A stretch of DNA of 64,000 nt. It comes from Lineus longissimus. Its lineage: Eukaryota > Nemertea > Pilidiophora > Heteronemertea > Lineidae. The translations under genes were made by a program, and so were the position numbers. Positions within the stretch are counted from its first letter, which is position 1. Each line of letters begins with the position of its first letter. The stretch is from positions 16,537,808 to 16,601,807 of the forward strand of contig NC_088315.1 of NCBI RefSeq assembly GCF_910592395.1, in the 5' to 3' direction. Shown here piece by piece: positions 30,290-42,387 of this stretch. Under the pieces are notes generated by a model. That model was not told the DNA's origin, searched no databases, and saw nothing but the letters and a program-made list of their open reading frames with translations.

Positions 30290-31414
30290 GGTGGTCTTCC
30301 CTTCAGTTTTCCTAGTCTCCTCAGGATACCATCATGGATGTCTTAATCCTCTACCTCTTCTCCCTCACCCAATGGCCTGGTACCACTTGCTTTCACTTGT
30401 CGTTAGGGTGGAGGAACTAGGATGCCTCTCATCTGGAGCATATTGTGGAGCACACATGTTGCCTTCATCACTCCATCCACGTTTTCCGGTTGAAGGGGTA
30501 TTTTCCGGTGATACAGCCTCCAACGATTTGCAAGAATGCCGAAGGCGTTCTCCGAGATTCTTCTGGCGCGGGAGAGGCGGTAGTTAAAGACCCTTTCCTG
30601 CTACGATAGGTTCTTTCCTGGAAACGGGCGAACCAGATGCTCTTGGGCAGGAAAGGCTTCATCACCCACTATCACGTGTGGAACAGGAGGGATGGCATGG
30701 TTCATGAATTGGAAATGAAGTATACTAGTATGTATGCAAATGCCTCACAAAGTCCATCTGAATGCAGGGGTATCGGAATTGATGATACTGTCAGGTTTTC
30801 CAGCAATGTATCAGATACTAGGCCTCCAAGTAACAGTACTAGTAATTTTCTTCGTCAGTCTCTCTCTACTGTTGGCTGTGGCACTGGTTTTAATAGTGGC
30901 GTTGATTTTGATGACGATTATTTGTCTTTTTTACCATCAATCAATCCGACTAGAGTTCGATTCTCCAACCATACTTTGTCATCAGCCAGTGCGTCTCACA
31001 ATAACCAAGAAAGTAGCAAAATATGGAATCCATCATTTCATTAATAGTTTGGGCCTAGTATAGAAGTACAATCTTTATACGTTATTATAGGTTACCTTAG
31101 GCAAATAGATACATGTAGTTGTTCTTCTGTACCAATGGGCTTGCGGAAGGATGTTGTTAATTTTCTTATATCATCTCTGATGAGGTCGTGGAGATCATGG
31201 AATTGGGCTGTTGTCATACGGAAATATTGGAGGAATTTATCTTCATATAGCTGAAGAGGGTCTTTATGAGGTGGTGGTACTCCCCGTAATTTTCCCGGTC
31301 CATCCAAAGATCGTGAACCCAGTAATCGTGTCTCCTTTTTCGCTTCTTGCGCCGATGAAAGGCGTAGAGAAACAAAATCACTTCGGTATCTGATTCGCTA
31401 GAGTCCGTCGCCAT
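30290..31414 (-). pseudogene. Harbinger transposase 2, internally deleted
   Basis: The N-terminal part runs from ATG 31414 in two frames (HRRKKRKRRHDYWVHDLW, then FRMTTAQFHDLHDLI, to about 31092). The C-terminal part is at about 30660-30400: YRLSRARRISENAFGILA with the catalytic Glu in RRISENAFG, then a LHNML-type ending. The middle, with both catalytic Asp residues, is missing and replaced by unrelated sequence at 30700-31090. Dead copy. It is read opposite the MADF exon, as is usual for Harbinger gene pairs. Confidence 0.8.
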
Positions 31415-31547
31415 TGCTGTACAAAGGGACCAAGGAAAGCATGCGGACCAATGGACATAGTATTACGCCCGTATTACGCAACGCGTTACATATGCGCAGT
31501 GTGCTGCATGATAACGCACGTAATAACGCACCCAGTGAACACGGGCC

Positions 31548-32340
31548 TGCATGCGCAGAGAGCGCGTCGATCGCACATGTCAGAGGTCGAAGGTCACAAT
31601 CAATGGTAAGTTTTCTTTCTCACTTTTGTGCCCGGTTTTTAAATGATTTGCTAGTGACTCGTTACTCAAAACACTCAGCTTCAAATTAAGAGAAAGATCG
31701 TTGCGTTTCTACTACATGTATGTTGATTTCAGTGCACTGATGATGCTGCATGTAGGCCCTATGCACAGCTCTGAGCTGACAGTGACCTAGTGACAGCATC
31801 GCAATCGGATTCGGAGATAGAATGTGTCGCTGACCAACTTTCAATTGTAAGAGGAAGCTACGAATATTGGCTTCATTATTGGCATAACTCGCAGTACTCT
31901 GCTGTGGCAAACTTAAATCTATATTGTTCCTTTCCAAAAAAGAGACAGCTGCCGCAGGACATTGCCAATTTACCTGTAGAATGTACCTAGGGTGGCTTGA
32001 GAAGCTCTCTCAGCACGATTCGGAATGGCCTGAACAACAAAGGAAGTTTGCAAAACAACAGTCAACAAGATGGTCAAAACCTCTAGGACAATAAGTGTTC
32101 TACAAATACAAATACGCAATGAAGCGGAATGCATGGTATGTTCTTGACGATGTATTTTGAGCTCATGATTCAACAATTTATGACGATAATTGTTGCAGAG
32201 AGCCGCAATCATGAAATTGATAATAGAATTTTATCGTGAGAGGGAAAGGAACAGTCGTACCAAAGGCCGCACAACCCGGGTAAACTAACGTGGATCGCCA
32301 ATCTCGCCCCAAAGGAGCCACGCGAGTGCTGAGGTATAAA
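31548..32340. other. No recognisable gene
   Basis: Short ORFs only. A minus-strand 80-codon ORF (31970-32212) has one hydrophobic stretch but no splice or repeat support. Confidence 0.45.
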
Positions 32341-33020
32341 ATACTAGGTTGTTTCGAAACCAGGTTTTCTTCTTTCGAAACTAGGTTTACTTCTTAAAAA
32401 AACAAGTTTCATGGAAAAAAAAAATGTTTTCTTCAACGAAACTAGTTTTTTTGGAAGAAAACCAGGTTTTTATGAAAAAACTAGGTTGTTTTAATTAGTC
32501 AAATGGCTGGATGAAAACAGGGTTTTTTCTTTTTTCGAAACTTGGTTTTGAAAAGAAATCATGGAACCTACACTTTATCTAAAAAGAATAAGTTATTTTT
32601 AAAAAAAACTAGTTTTATGGAAGAAAACCTAGTTTTCTTGTTGAAAACACACTTTTCGGGAAGAAAACCATGTTTTCTTCTTTAAAAACTTCGTTTCATT
32701 GAAAATAAACATGGTTTTCTTCCATGAAACCAGGTTTTTTAAGAAGAAAACAAGGTTCTTTTCAAGAAAACTAGGTTTTATTAATTATTGGACGAACGGC
32801 TTGCCATAAACTTATACTTTTTCGAAGAAGACTAAGTTGTTTTTAATGACTTAGTTTTCTTGAAAGAAAACCTAGTTTTTTTTCCATATTACCTAGGTTT
32901 ATGGTTCAATAAAAACCTAGTTTCATTGAAAAAAACATGGTTTTCTTCCATAAAGCTAAGTTTTGAAAGAAGAAAACCAGGTGTTCTTCAATAGAACTAG
33001 GTTTTCTTAATTATTGGACA
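32341..33020. repeat. AT-rich palindromic repeat field
   Basis: About 680 bp filled with variants of AAAACCTAGGTTTT alternating with GAAGAAAAC / GTTTTCTTC, in both orientations, at spacings of roughly 18-45 bp. Individual units are near-palindromes, so either strand can fold. No ORF. It ends near the TTAATTATTGGACACACGGC stretch, which also occurs in variant form near 32780. Confidence 0.75.
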
Positions 33021-34140
33021 CACGGCTTGAGATACATGCGAACCAAAATCATTATCAATCTGCATTCAATTAAAAAGTTATATGTGTCTACTAATCGATG
33101 TCATAAGCACTTCCTACTAGCTGCAATCATGCAGTCGATCCTGCAAATTGAATTCTCTAGCAAGATTTGAATTCCTCGCCGGGGCAAACTTTCGATAGGA
33201 ATGGAAACATCGTTTTTTGTAGACGAAACCAAAGTGGTGACGATTTTTTGGGAGGAGAACAGGCTCGATTCGATGGATTTTGTTTTCGAGAATTGCCAAA
33301 GGTTTTAAGGGCCAACATTATTTGGTAAAGAGGTCGGGGAGTAGTGCAGCAGGACAGAGTATGGCCCTGGCGTAATGTAGCAAGGTAAATAATTGATCAG
33401 CAAGGAGTTTCTCTAGTGTGATGCAGCAGGTCACGCAACTGTATTAAACCAATCAGATCGCGGTTGTATAGTTCAGTTTGAGATCAATGCGCGGTCTCAC
33501 AATACCAGTTAAATGGTAATATTTCCATTTAAAATATAGTTCTTCTTGAAGTGTGAATTAAGTGTGTTGAAAATGACGAAAATGATGAAATCTTTATCTA
33601 ATATTTGTTTTTGAGGCTTCATTTATTAAACCTGTCTTGGTGAAAAAGCTGATTCGCCGTCAAAAATCACCTGACTTTCCGATCCCCCAAACCCTGAAAT
33701 TATCATGCATAACGTGCAACGAACATTTTATGGTTTGACAGGCTAGGATAGGTCTATTTGGCTGTGAAAGCGTTTCTTCCTGGGTACCTCTCGGAAAAAG
33801 TAATGAGCATGTAGAAAGCACCAATATAATGTGAAGACGGCTTAAAACTGTATTAGAGGCGCATGACCAGCCGGACATACCCGGTCGTTGATATAATAAG
33901 AAAACCGCACGAGTGGCTGTTACAAGTCACCAGATCACAGGAGATTTTTGTTATTCTGGTCTGAAAGCTCGAGACCACAGGTCATGGTGTAAAAGCAGCA
34001 GGATAGACACCATTATGTAGGCATATATTGTCTGACGGCTTTCTTTCCTGATATCGTATAATTGGCAAAAACTTGGATGGTTATAGATCATTTCCTTCTT
34101 GATACCGCTTCTATCGAATCCATACGTTATATAATTTTTG
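33021..34140. other. No recognisable gene
   Basis: Short ORFs without motifs. A TAGTGCAGCAGGACAGAG / GTGATGCAGCAGGTCACG pair near 33340-33440 hints at a small degraded repeat. Confidence 0.4.
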
Positions 34141-34144
34141 GTTA

Positions 34145-35050
34145 TTATATATATATGTTTATTTTGTACATCAAAAAGGTACATATTTTACAGTGCCATG
34201 GTGTGCAAAGTGCTGGGTGCAGTGGTTACAAGTGATTACAAGTCTATTTCGATATCAATTACATAATATTACAACGGGTGCCAACATGTGTTACATTACA
34301 CATAAATATTGGATTATTTCCTCCCTTTCAATGTTAGTCAGTATGTCAACTGCATGTCTCCTTAATTTTATTAACTCTCTTTTTTGCAATGCAACCTGTC
34401 TTTCTCTTTCTGTGGCCTGTAGGAAATGTTTATCACTCATTAAACCAAGTGAATTTCTGTACACCTCAATAGAACCTTCTTTATCGAAGCCGTATTTGTG
34501 ACTGATGTGCTTCAGACTATTTCCCAAGCCACTGTTTCTGCCCAGTTTAAGTAGGGTAACACTCATTTGGACGTATTCATTTGACAAGGAATGTACTGAC
34601 AGGATGTATTTTAAAGTCCTCTTTTCAAGTTGTGTTATAGAATGTTCGTATCATTTACTATGAGTGGGATAAGAACATTATGTGTTCTATATGGCAGCTC
34701 GTATCTATTTTCTGTATTGGCGTGTTGGAAAAAAGCCATCACCATATTTGTTTTTTATACAATTCATTGATTGCAATATCAAATTGTTGATCACCTAACC
34801 TGGGGCCTATAGGAATCCCCAAATGAATTTCTAAGGCACTGGATTGAATCATCGTGTTATCAAATATTACAAATTCTGGGACCTGATCTGGCCCAACAAT
34901 AAACACGATAAACTTATTTTTTGTAGCATTAAAAGTGATATAGTGACTGATGGAATATGACTTAGCAATTTTCAACATTAACTTCAAGGCAGTCATGGTT
35001 GGTGCAAGTAATATTACATCATCTGCATAGGCGAAAACTCTGGTTGATAT
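34145..35050 (-). pseudogene. Non-LTR retrotransposon 3' fragment, copy 2
   Basis: Same element as 16918-17760 but with its 3' end kept. The C-terminal ORF (34587-34291) ends EREEIIQYLCVM, followed by a short 3' UTR with AATAAA near 34160 and a TA-rich tail at 34145-34155. Compared with copy 1 it has deletions of about 120 bp (at 34690) and 190 bp (at 35040). These remove the thumb and the segment upstream of the YADD box. Confidence 0.8.
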
Positions 35051-36840
35051 TTTTTTACCAGCTGGCTATGGTTGTTTCATTATCAAGTTTGTCATCATTT
35101 TTTCATTGAGATGAGAATAGCATCGAGATAGGTTGCACGTTTAAACACTGTATAAGATCGAAGCAAAGTGACGAAGGATGGTCGATTGCCAGGGGTCAGG
35201 CTCTCTAGGTTCCTCGATCAGTAAAAATCGTATAATCGGACTGAATCCGGGCTAACCCCTTTCCTTCTATCCAATATTGGTGAAGGACAGGCGCTCTTAG
35301 TCCTTCTCTTTTCAAAATGTGTGGAGTGATTCAACGCCATACTTGGGTAATGATGAAGCTGTTAAATTGTTTTCTTGTTCGGTTTCTGACTTTTTACAAA
35401 TTGATAGCTGAATAAGAGGATTACAAAGCGTTCAGTTTTTCGTTTGCAATTTTGCATATATTACGCTTTGCGTACATGGACATATCATGCAAAATTTTAC
35501 ATCATAAGCTCGTCTTTACCATTGTAAGCATAATAAACCTATCGATTGACTGTTTTAGAATATAGTATTCAAAGTGCCTATACATGTAGCCAATCGATAC
35601 GGCGGTACTGGGTGGTGAAGAGCAGACGATCGAACCGATGTAGAGTTGACTTCGAAAAAGTTAAACTAAGGTGTTTTGGCATCGTGCCGTGGAGTGAACT
35701 CGGAGATATTAAGGAAATTCTAATGCAATAAGAAGACCTTATTGGTACATTTCGACCAAATCCAAAGATTAATGAAATGTTTATGCTGACAAGTATTTGG
35801 AGTTTAAAAAGTCTTCTCCTGTTGCTGTAACGTACCAAAGTGTTGTGTGAGAAATATTTCACAAAGAACGATTTCGTCTAATATCCATGTGTATGCCTGT
35901 ACCAGCGTATCAGCTGATTTGTGAAACAAGGTGGTGGTGGGCTGGAAGCTGCGGTTTCTCTCTGCCTGACCCGCTCTCACTTCGCTTATGTAGTTGGTCG
36001 GCCGAAATGGTCGGAGCAATTTGCCCAAAAGTTCAAATCTGGGAGATGGGCAGCCTGTTTTCTCCTAATGAGAATTATCTTAGTAAAATCCATAGACACG
36101 GATAAGGCTACGTGTGTAGGCTACCCGTCCAGAGTTGTGTCGGAACCCCAAGTTACTGAGGATCGGTAGTTGGTAAAAGCTGGACTCGGATTTCGGACTC
36201 ACCTAAGGGCATTTATCACAGTGTGAAGCAAAAAAATCCATTACAAGTATTTCACAAAATCGCTATTTGATATGTAAAGCGCCTTGTTTTTATGATGCCT
36301 ATTTTTCAAATCATATGGACATACCACTTACCTCATGGTGACATGGTCACATGTATGCAAAAGATGACAAGGGGCAACCCTTAGCTATTAATTAGGTAGC
36401 TTTCGCAACAGTGCAAACGACGATATACGCTGTACGAATGTCTGTAATGTCATCGATTTCTGTGATACAATTAATTTATGCGACACTCGTTAATCATCTC
36501 TGATACTTAGTTAAAAAATAATCAGTCATACACGTTTTTCAGGATAAAAGATTTTCGTTGTCGTGTCAGCGGTTAGCCTCTACATTTCCTTGCGAGAGTT
36601 ACCGCCGATTGTGGTCACGTTTTTGGCATGTTTTATCTTCCTAACATGAAGTAATTTGCCTCAGGTGTCAATACCTTGATCATCGTTCAAGGTCTAACCA
36701 AATACGACATCAGGCGGACAAGTCAATATATTAGTATATAATTAAACTATATGTAATGATCAGAATCAATGGTTCTGGTCTTGTTATGATAAGCCACCAC
36801 AAACCATTAAAAAAATAACTGCATCCGGACCCACCCTATC

Positions 36841-39800
36841 ATGATGCCTAGATATCTGATGATTGCCGCAGTTATGGGTCTTGGATTACTTTCCATTCCA
36901 TCGAAACAAAGAATAGTCCATTCGTTAGGCTTGAAACGTAAGTATGTATTGGAGAAAACTGATGATAATATTACCGGTTTGCCCCACGGCGTCCCATCGG
37001 TTTGCCCCACGGCGTACCAGACCTTCAAACTACATAGTCCCTTTTGAGAATTCAGGAACAAATTTGGGTGACGAAGTTACCCGTATAACTTTTTTTATAT
37101 TTTGCCATCAAATTTCAGCCGATGTGACTTGGAATTTCGATGGCAGCTCTCGAGCCATAAGGTCAGTAAGGGCCGATGGGGTGGGGGGGGGGGGGGGGTC
37201 TCCAATATGCAGGAGATGACCCTATGATGAAGCCAAGTGGTGAATCAGACTTGATTTGGTTCCCAAAATTATCATTTGCCTAGATGTATATGTCAACTCA
37301 TTTTAGATTTATAGTTATCGAGGTTGAAAGAGACTGGTGTTACTGAGGTAACCAAAAATTAGACCTCTGTGACCTGAAAATACGCTATAATTAGGCTGGT
37401 CGTCTCGTGTCAAAGTAGGAGGAGAAAATTGGTTCGAACCGACAATATTGTGTCATGCTTGCATTTATTCAATTGTTTAAGCATTGTGTCTGTTAACTAC
37501 ACATCGCATGTTTTAAGCACTGGTCATATTTGGATGATCATTGGCAAAAAGGAATTAATGTTCCTTGAAAGCTCTACTGAGTATCGCTAAATGATTTGTT
37601 AGTTTGGTTGGTTGGTTGACTGAAGTACATTCGACTCTCTTGATAATATGTCCATTTGTCCCTCGGACATTCTATCCTCAAATGGATTGTCTTTTGAAGT
37701 CGAAGAGCTTCGTCCTTCCTACTTGTGGCTTGATATATGCATGCATGCAATCATTGTCGTCCTGTCATTGAACGATACAGGACGTTTTATGGAATGAGTG
37801 CATCTTATGTCAACTCATCTATCTTTGGGCGGGTAATGACTTTCAATAATGGCAGAGAACCCAAGCAGTGTGTAACCGCCCCAGCGGTCAATCTCAGAAG
37901 CGGCTGGTTGACCATCATGTTCTACTTCAGACCCAAATATGTATATCTTATTGCAACTCATCTATCTTTGGGCGGGTAATGACTTTCAATAATGGTAGAG
38001 AACCCGAGCAGTGTGTAACCGCCCCAGCGGTCAATCTCAGAGGCGGCTGGTTGACCATCATGTTCTACTTCAGACCCAAATATGTATATATAGGTATATT
38101 CAAACCTCAGACGCTGATCACATTCATGAATCGAAAGAGATATGTTAATGTTTTCTCTGCCTGTCCGAATTTTGTCGTGTGTTTTGGCATGAGTAGTCAA
38201 AATGGTCACAATGTTTCTACCTATTAATCAGGTTGTTTGTTCTACGATCAATGGCATCAGTTGATCATCGCGGTCAATGTTTTAAAGGAAGAATGTTCTA
38301 ATGTTTTAAAGGAAGTATGTTCCTCGAAATCTCTACTGAGTATCGCTGAATGATTTGTTGGTTGGTTGGATGGTTGACTGAAGTACATTCGACTCTCTTG
38401 ATAATATGATCATTTGTCCCTCGGACATTCTATCCTCCACCGGATTGTTTTTTGAAGTCGAAGAGCTTCGTCCTTCCTGCTTGTGGCTTGATACTGTAAA
38501 ATATGTGATAAGCGAACGGCCCACAAAACTGGTCGAGAGGAAATCATTGCGTAAACATGTTCAGGTCCTTTGAAATAGGCCTAGATGACGCTGATGACAA
38601 GTGTCGTTTTCATGTGGTTATAGTCTAGGGGTTATTGGTGGTAGACTTCTACCGCGTTCGTGCAAAAGCACTTGGGCTCATTGAGTTGAATTGGATGAAA
38701 AGAAAGACAAACAGGATGTGATGATTAATACTGGGTTTAAGTCAATTCTTCGTCCAAATCTACAAATTCTAGACCATTGTCTTCGATTTCAATGTTATCA
38801 AAATCATCTTTCTCCCATTCCTTGTAATCCCTAAAGTTACGGTACATCCTAGTTTCGGATTCCCTCGGGACGTGCGAAGATCAATATTTGTTTTGCCCCC
38901 TTTTCATTGTATTGTATTGTATTGTATTGTGGCGCCATGTCAAAAAGAGCAAACGTTTCATTCATGTTTATCACAAGTTCAATCCCATTTTCCCGTTTCC
39001 CGTTCCTAGAGAGAAAACCAGTTAGCCACCCTCTGGACGCCCTGAAGTCTGTTAATTGTGGCCGATGCTGCCGGTATTCCTGTTGCTGCTGTTCGGGAAG
39101 CACTGCCCACCATGTTCGGAAAGACTGTTCAGCTTTAATCATCATGTCGTCACCCGAGACAGGTACCCCATGTTGTCGCCTTGTTGCCATCCATTCACGA
39201 ACTGACCTGTCAACCTCTGGCCATAAGGCTGAAAAAAATGTGGACTTTAGAAAAGAACAATTTCAAATTTAAAGTTCCAGGTTCTTATGGACATCAAACT
39301 TGGAAAGAAAATGACATTGAAGATGGCGTTAATTTTCTGTTAAAAGCACAATACAGCACTCACCAATGCCTCTTTGTCTTTGTCTGCGCCTGTTGACCTG
39401 CCTGCTCGTAGTTTCGCAATGTCTCTCTCGGAGGTCATCCTCAGTCTTCGCGGAGCCATCGGCGCATAGTCGCGGAGGGAGGGGATGTTATACTCCCTGG
39501 CAAACTGGGGCGATGAAATCCCATGAGGCTGCCTGATGTTTTCGTTTTCATAGTCATCGAGCAGACGGATTTTCTCCGCCAGTCAATACGATCGATGACA
39601 CCGAGCAGGAGGTTGATAGGCATCGACATTTTCAACAACATTATTGATGTCGTCATTATCCATTGGATGAACGAAATCAGAAAACATTATCAAAATGCCA
39701 AAAAAGACAGTGCACATCATTCTGGTTTCTTACTGACGCTTGCGATTGACAATCTTAAATGCACGAGTAGGCCAGCGTTAAATCGGTTATTCAATGTCAT

Positions 39801-41122
39801 CTAAATTCAAAGTGATATCAGACATGGATTTTGTGGTACATACACATGCTCAATAAATCGTGTCATTAGCGTCATCAAGGCCTATTTCAAAGGACCTGCA
39901 CATGTATACGCAATGATTTCCTCGACCAGTTGTGTGGACCGTTCGCTTATCGCATATTTTACAGTATATGCATGCATGCAATCATTGTCGTCCTTTCATT
40001 TAACGATACAGGATGTTTGATGGAAAGAGTGCATCTTATGTCAACTCATCTATCTTTGGGCGGGTAATAACTTTCAATAATGGCAGAGAACCTAAGCAGT
40101 GTGTAACCGCCCCAGCGGTCAATCTCAGAGGCGGCTGGTTGACCATTATATTCTACTTCAGACCCAAATATGTATATATAGATAGATTCAAAACTCAGAC
40201 GCTGATCACATTCATGAATCAAAAGGGATATGTTCATGTCGACTCCGTTTGGCCGAATTTTGTCGTGTATTTTGGCATGAGTAGTCAAAAAAGTCAGAAC
40301 ATTTTTACCTATAAATCAGGTTGTTTGTTCTACGATCAATGGCATCAGTTTATCATCATGGTGAATGTTTTAAAGGAAGTCTGTTACCTTTACATTGATG
40401 GGAGACAACTTGAACTGGTAGGGTATCATAAAAATCCAATCCTGGATATCAGTTGGAGAGGAACGATAATTGGGTGCCTTTGTTACAAGCTGCTTATATC
40501 TAAACGTGATTGCAAGCCGTGTTTTCGAGCTGATATCGCTCAAATTCTTATCTATCGAACCAAACTAAGTGATGAACAATTGAGGAGTCTTCATGACGAC
40601 TGTAAGTACTTTCACTTTAATGGATTATCATTCGGTGGAATATATTAGCTGAAATCTGTAACCTATTCATGGCACGACACGACGAGGCTTCTGTACCTAT
40701 AATAAACAACCAATGAAAGAGGTGATATGACCTGAATTAATGGAGTCCTATACGTCACTAAGAATTGATATAGAGTAATTGGTCATGTCATGCATGTCAT
40801 ATTTTACCCTCCCAAAACGTATAAACGCATGCTGCTCGAATTTCTTCGTTGATCAATTGAACTCGTTGGGTGCCAAACGACGTATATCACCGTAGAATTG
40901 GTAAACTCGCAACCCCTTTTCTAACTCACCATTGACTTGTGTCTGGTGGTTAACATCTCTTTTTTATTAGTAGTACAAAAAAAATGAATGGAATTATTTT
41001 GCAATGTATTTAAAACGTTTGCACATGTTTGGACTAAAACGTGTCCGTATGAGTGATCATACTATAGTTGACGGAATTGATGTCTATTTCTCTCGCAGTC
41101 TTGACTCTTCGAGGAGGCACCG
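36841..41122 (+). CDS. Secreted LamG-domain protein gene 2 (4 exons)
   Basis: Paralogue of gene 1 with identical exon sizes and phases: exon 1 36841-36937 (97 nt, signal peptide), exon 2 37119-37161 (43 nt), exon 3b 40012-40601 (590 nt), exon 4 41099-41122 (24 nt). Splice sites are conserved (AAAC|GTAAGT, TTTCAG|CC, ATACAG|GA, GACT|GTAAGT, CGCAG|TC, ACCG|GTAAG). Exon 3b is fully open and differs from gene 1 at a handful of residues (e.g. YRTKLSDEQLRSLH). The equal, intact exons suggest both genes are or were under selection. The 1.47-kb pogo lies in the intron just 47 bp upstream of exon 3b. The stop codon and downstream exons were not located. Confidence 0.65.
37781..38227 (+). pseudogene. 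LamG gene 2, duplicated exon 3a, decayed
   Basis: Begins at the intact ATACAG|GACG acceptor. The reading matches exon 3b for its first half. Internally, about 150 bp (37802-37950) is repeated at 37962-38085, breaking the frame at the join. The second part runs to TAA 38225-38227 where exon 3b has an open codon. Both copies of exon 3a share the TATTAATCAG stop, so decay began before the segmental duplication. Confidence 0.65.
38494..39964 (-). mobile_element. pogo-type element with long inverted repeats, 1471 bp
   Basis: TA target duplication at 38492-38493 and 39965-39966. About 105-bp imperfect terminal inverted repeats start CTGTAAAATATG(T/C)GATAAG. Copy 1 (CTTGATATATGCATGC near 23830) shows the empty site. 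The middle contains decayed minus-strand pogo transposase pieces and a (GTATT)n run at 38907-38930. Confidence 0.93.
38849..39660 (-). pseudogene. pogo-like transposase fragment
   Basis: Minus-strand pieces: 39656-39441 with the helix-turn-helix (a QFAREYNIP-like reading in the neighbouring frame), and 39190-38849 with the CENP-B part (LTDFRASRGWLTGFLSRNG) and the first catalytic Asp region (VINMNETFALFDMA), in which N-E replaces the usual D-E/D-Q. Everything after that is lost: the other two catalytic acids are absent. Dead. Confidence 0.8.
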
Positions 41123-42144
41123 GTAAGTTTTATATCGTGAGATAGACAGGTCAAGTGTTTGGTGCCATGGTGAAAACATGTCAGCCTCAAATATGATTTC
41201 GAAAACAGCTTACCTCACGAGGAAGTATATACTAAACTTACAAAAGATAATGGACTGGGCAAAAACAAAATGGACTAGTAAATCTGGTGAAATATAGCCT
41301 ACTCATGCTGAACCATGTTTGGACAGCACATCACTATCACTTACACTGATGAAATGACGTTTTGTGGACCACATCTGTTTTTATAGTACAATGAGGTCGG
41401 TATTCCCTCGAAAACTCGATAAACATATCTCAAATCATTAGCATATTCGGTGTTCAAAAACATTTTTTGCCGCTCATTTTGGAAATTTTAGACCGATATC
41501 AATAAATCTAAAGTACCGTTGGATTCTATTTGTTGTTGTTGTCCGATGTAGTAAACAATTTTCAGTCGTCTAACTGCTTACTTACCGGGAGATTAGGCGC
41601 AGAAATCCGTACAAAAGTGGCATCAGTAGCGGCCAAAATGGTACAATCATAATTGCGGCTGTTTTAAACATTTCGTGAAAGATATCGGTATATCAGCTGT
41701 CTAATTACAACGGCACCAAATATTGCCAAGCGCGTGTAGATTAGTCACGTGAATATAATGAGAAAACATTGAATATACATTCGCAAACGCACCAGGTCGA
41801 TGTTTGAATTTTGAGTTTTTAAAAGAGATTGTCTGGGCTTTCGTTACTATCCACTCGGTAAAACTTCAGCTCATGCTCGAACTCGGCCATTGCGTTCTTC
41901 AACTAAGTTACAGTTGTAGTGATCAGTTGTCCATGTGAGTTATTGGGGACTTCAGGTGCATAGATGCCATATTGACGTCAGGCCCTGGGGGCGGTGCATT
42001 AGGTGTCGCTACTGCTGTTAAGCTCAAATGAGAAATGTTAAGCCGACGGATCCATTTTCTAGAAAGAAGAGTTTTGCATTGCATCGCAAGCCCAGTCCTG
42101 CCGCCATCTGCGATGATGTTCATCACTAGGCCAGGTCGCATTGT

Positions 42145-42258
42145 TGTTATGATATTACCTATTACTCGTTATACTAACCATACTAACCATATACCTTATA
42201 TAGCTTACTAATCATCACGTGACCTGTATCTTTATATATCTTAGTTACTTTAATAAAC
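42145..42258 (+). repeat. Gypsy 5' LTR
   Basis: 114 bp, TG start, AAC end. Contains ATATACCTTATATAGC and TTTATATATC stretches that could serve as TATA-type promoter, and AATAAA at its 3' edge as polyadenylation signal. Unusually short for an LTR. Confidence 0.92.
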
Positions 42259-42387
42259 TGGCTTATACCCTTCGACCGTTGTGCGTGTTGCATCTATGCC
42301 TGAGCAAGAAACAGAACATGGTGACAGAAGTGGTCACTCTTCGACGATCATAACGTTCTTAGGGTGGACTATCAGTATTAATGAACT

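Larger units (their letters stand above)
28914..31547. mobile_element. Harbinger-like element 2, rearranged
   Basis: Left end GGCCTGTGTCCACCTG (28914), right end the complement of GGCCCGTGTTCACTGG (31547). Both continue into GTGCGTT and CGTTA-rich subterminal sequence. No matching 3-bp target duplication could be assigned. It contains a MADF exon (+), a deleted Harbinger transposase (-) and the inverted-duplication arm shared with 6165-7110. It is non-autonomous. Confidence 0.7.
34510..42144 (+). repeat. Segmental duplication, copy 2
   Basis: Partner of 16918-26035. It contains LamG gene 2, a pogo element at 38494-39964 and a partial tandem duplication inside exon 3a. It lacks the Harbinger. 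It is followed directly by the Gypsy left LTR at 42145. A poly-G run at about 37183-37198 is specific to this copy. Confidence 0.9.
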
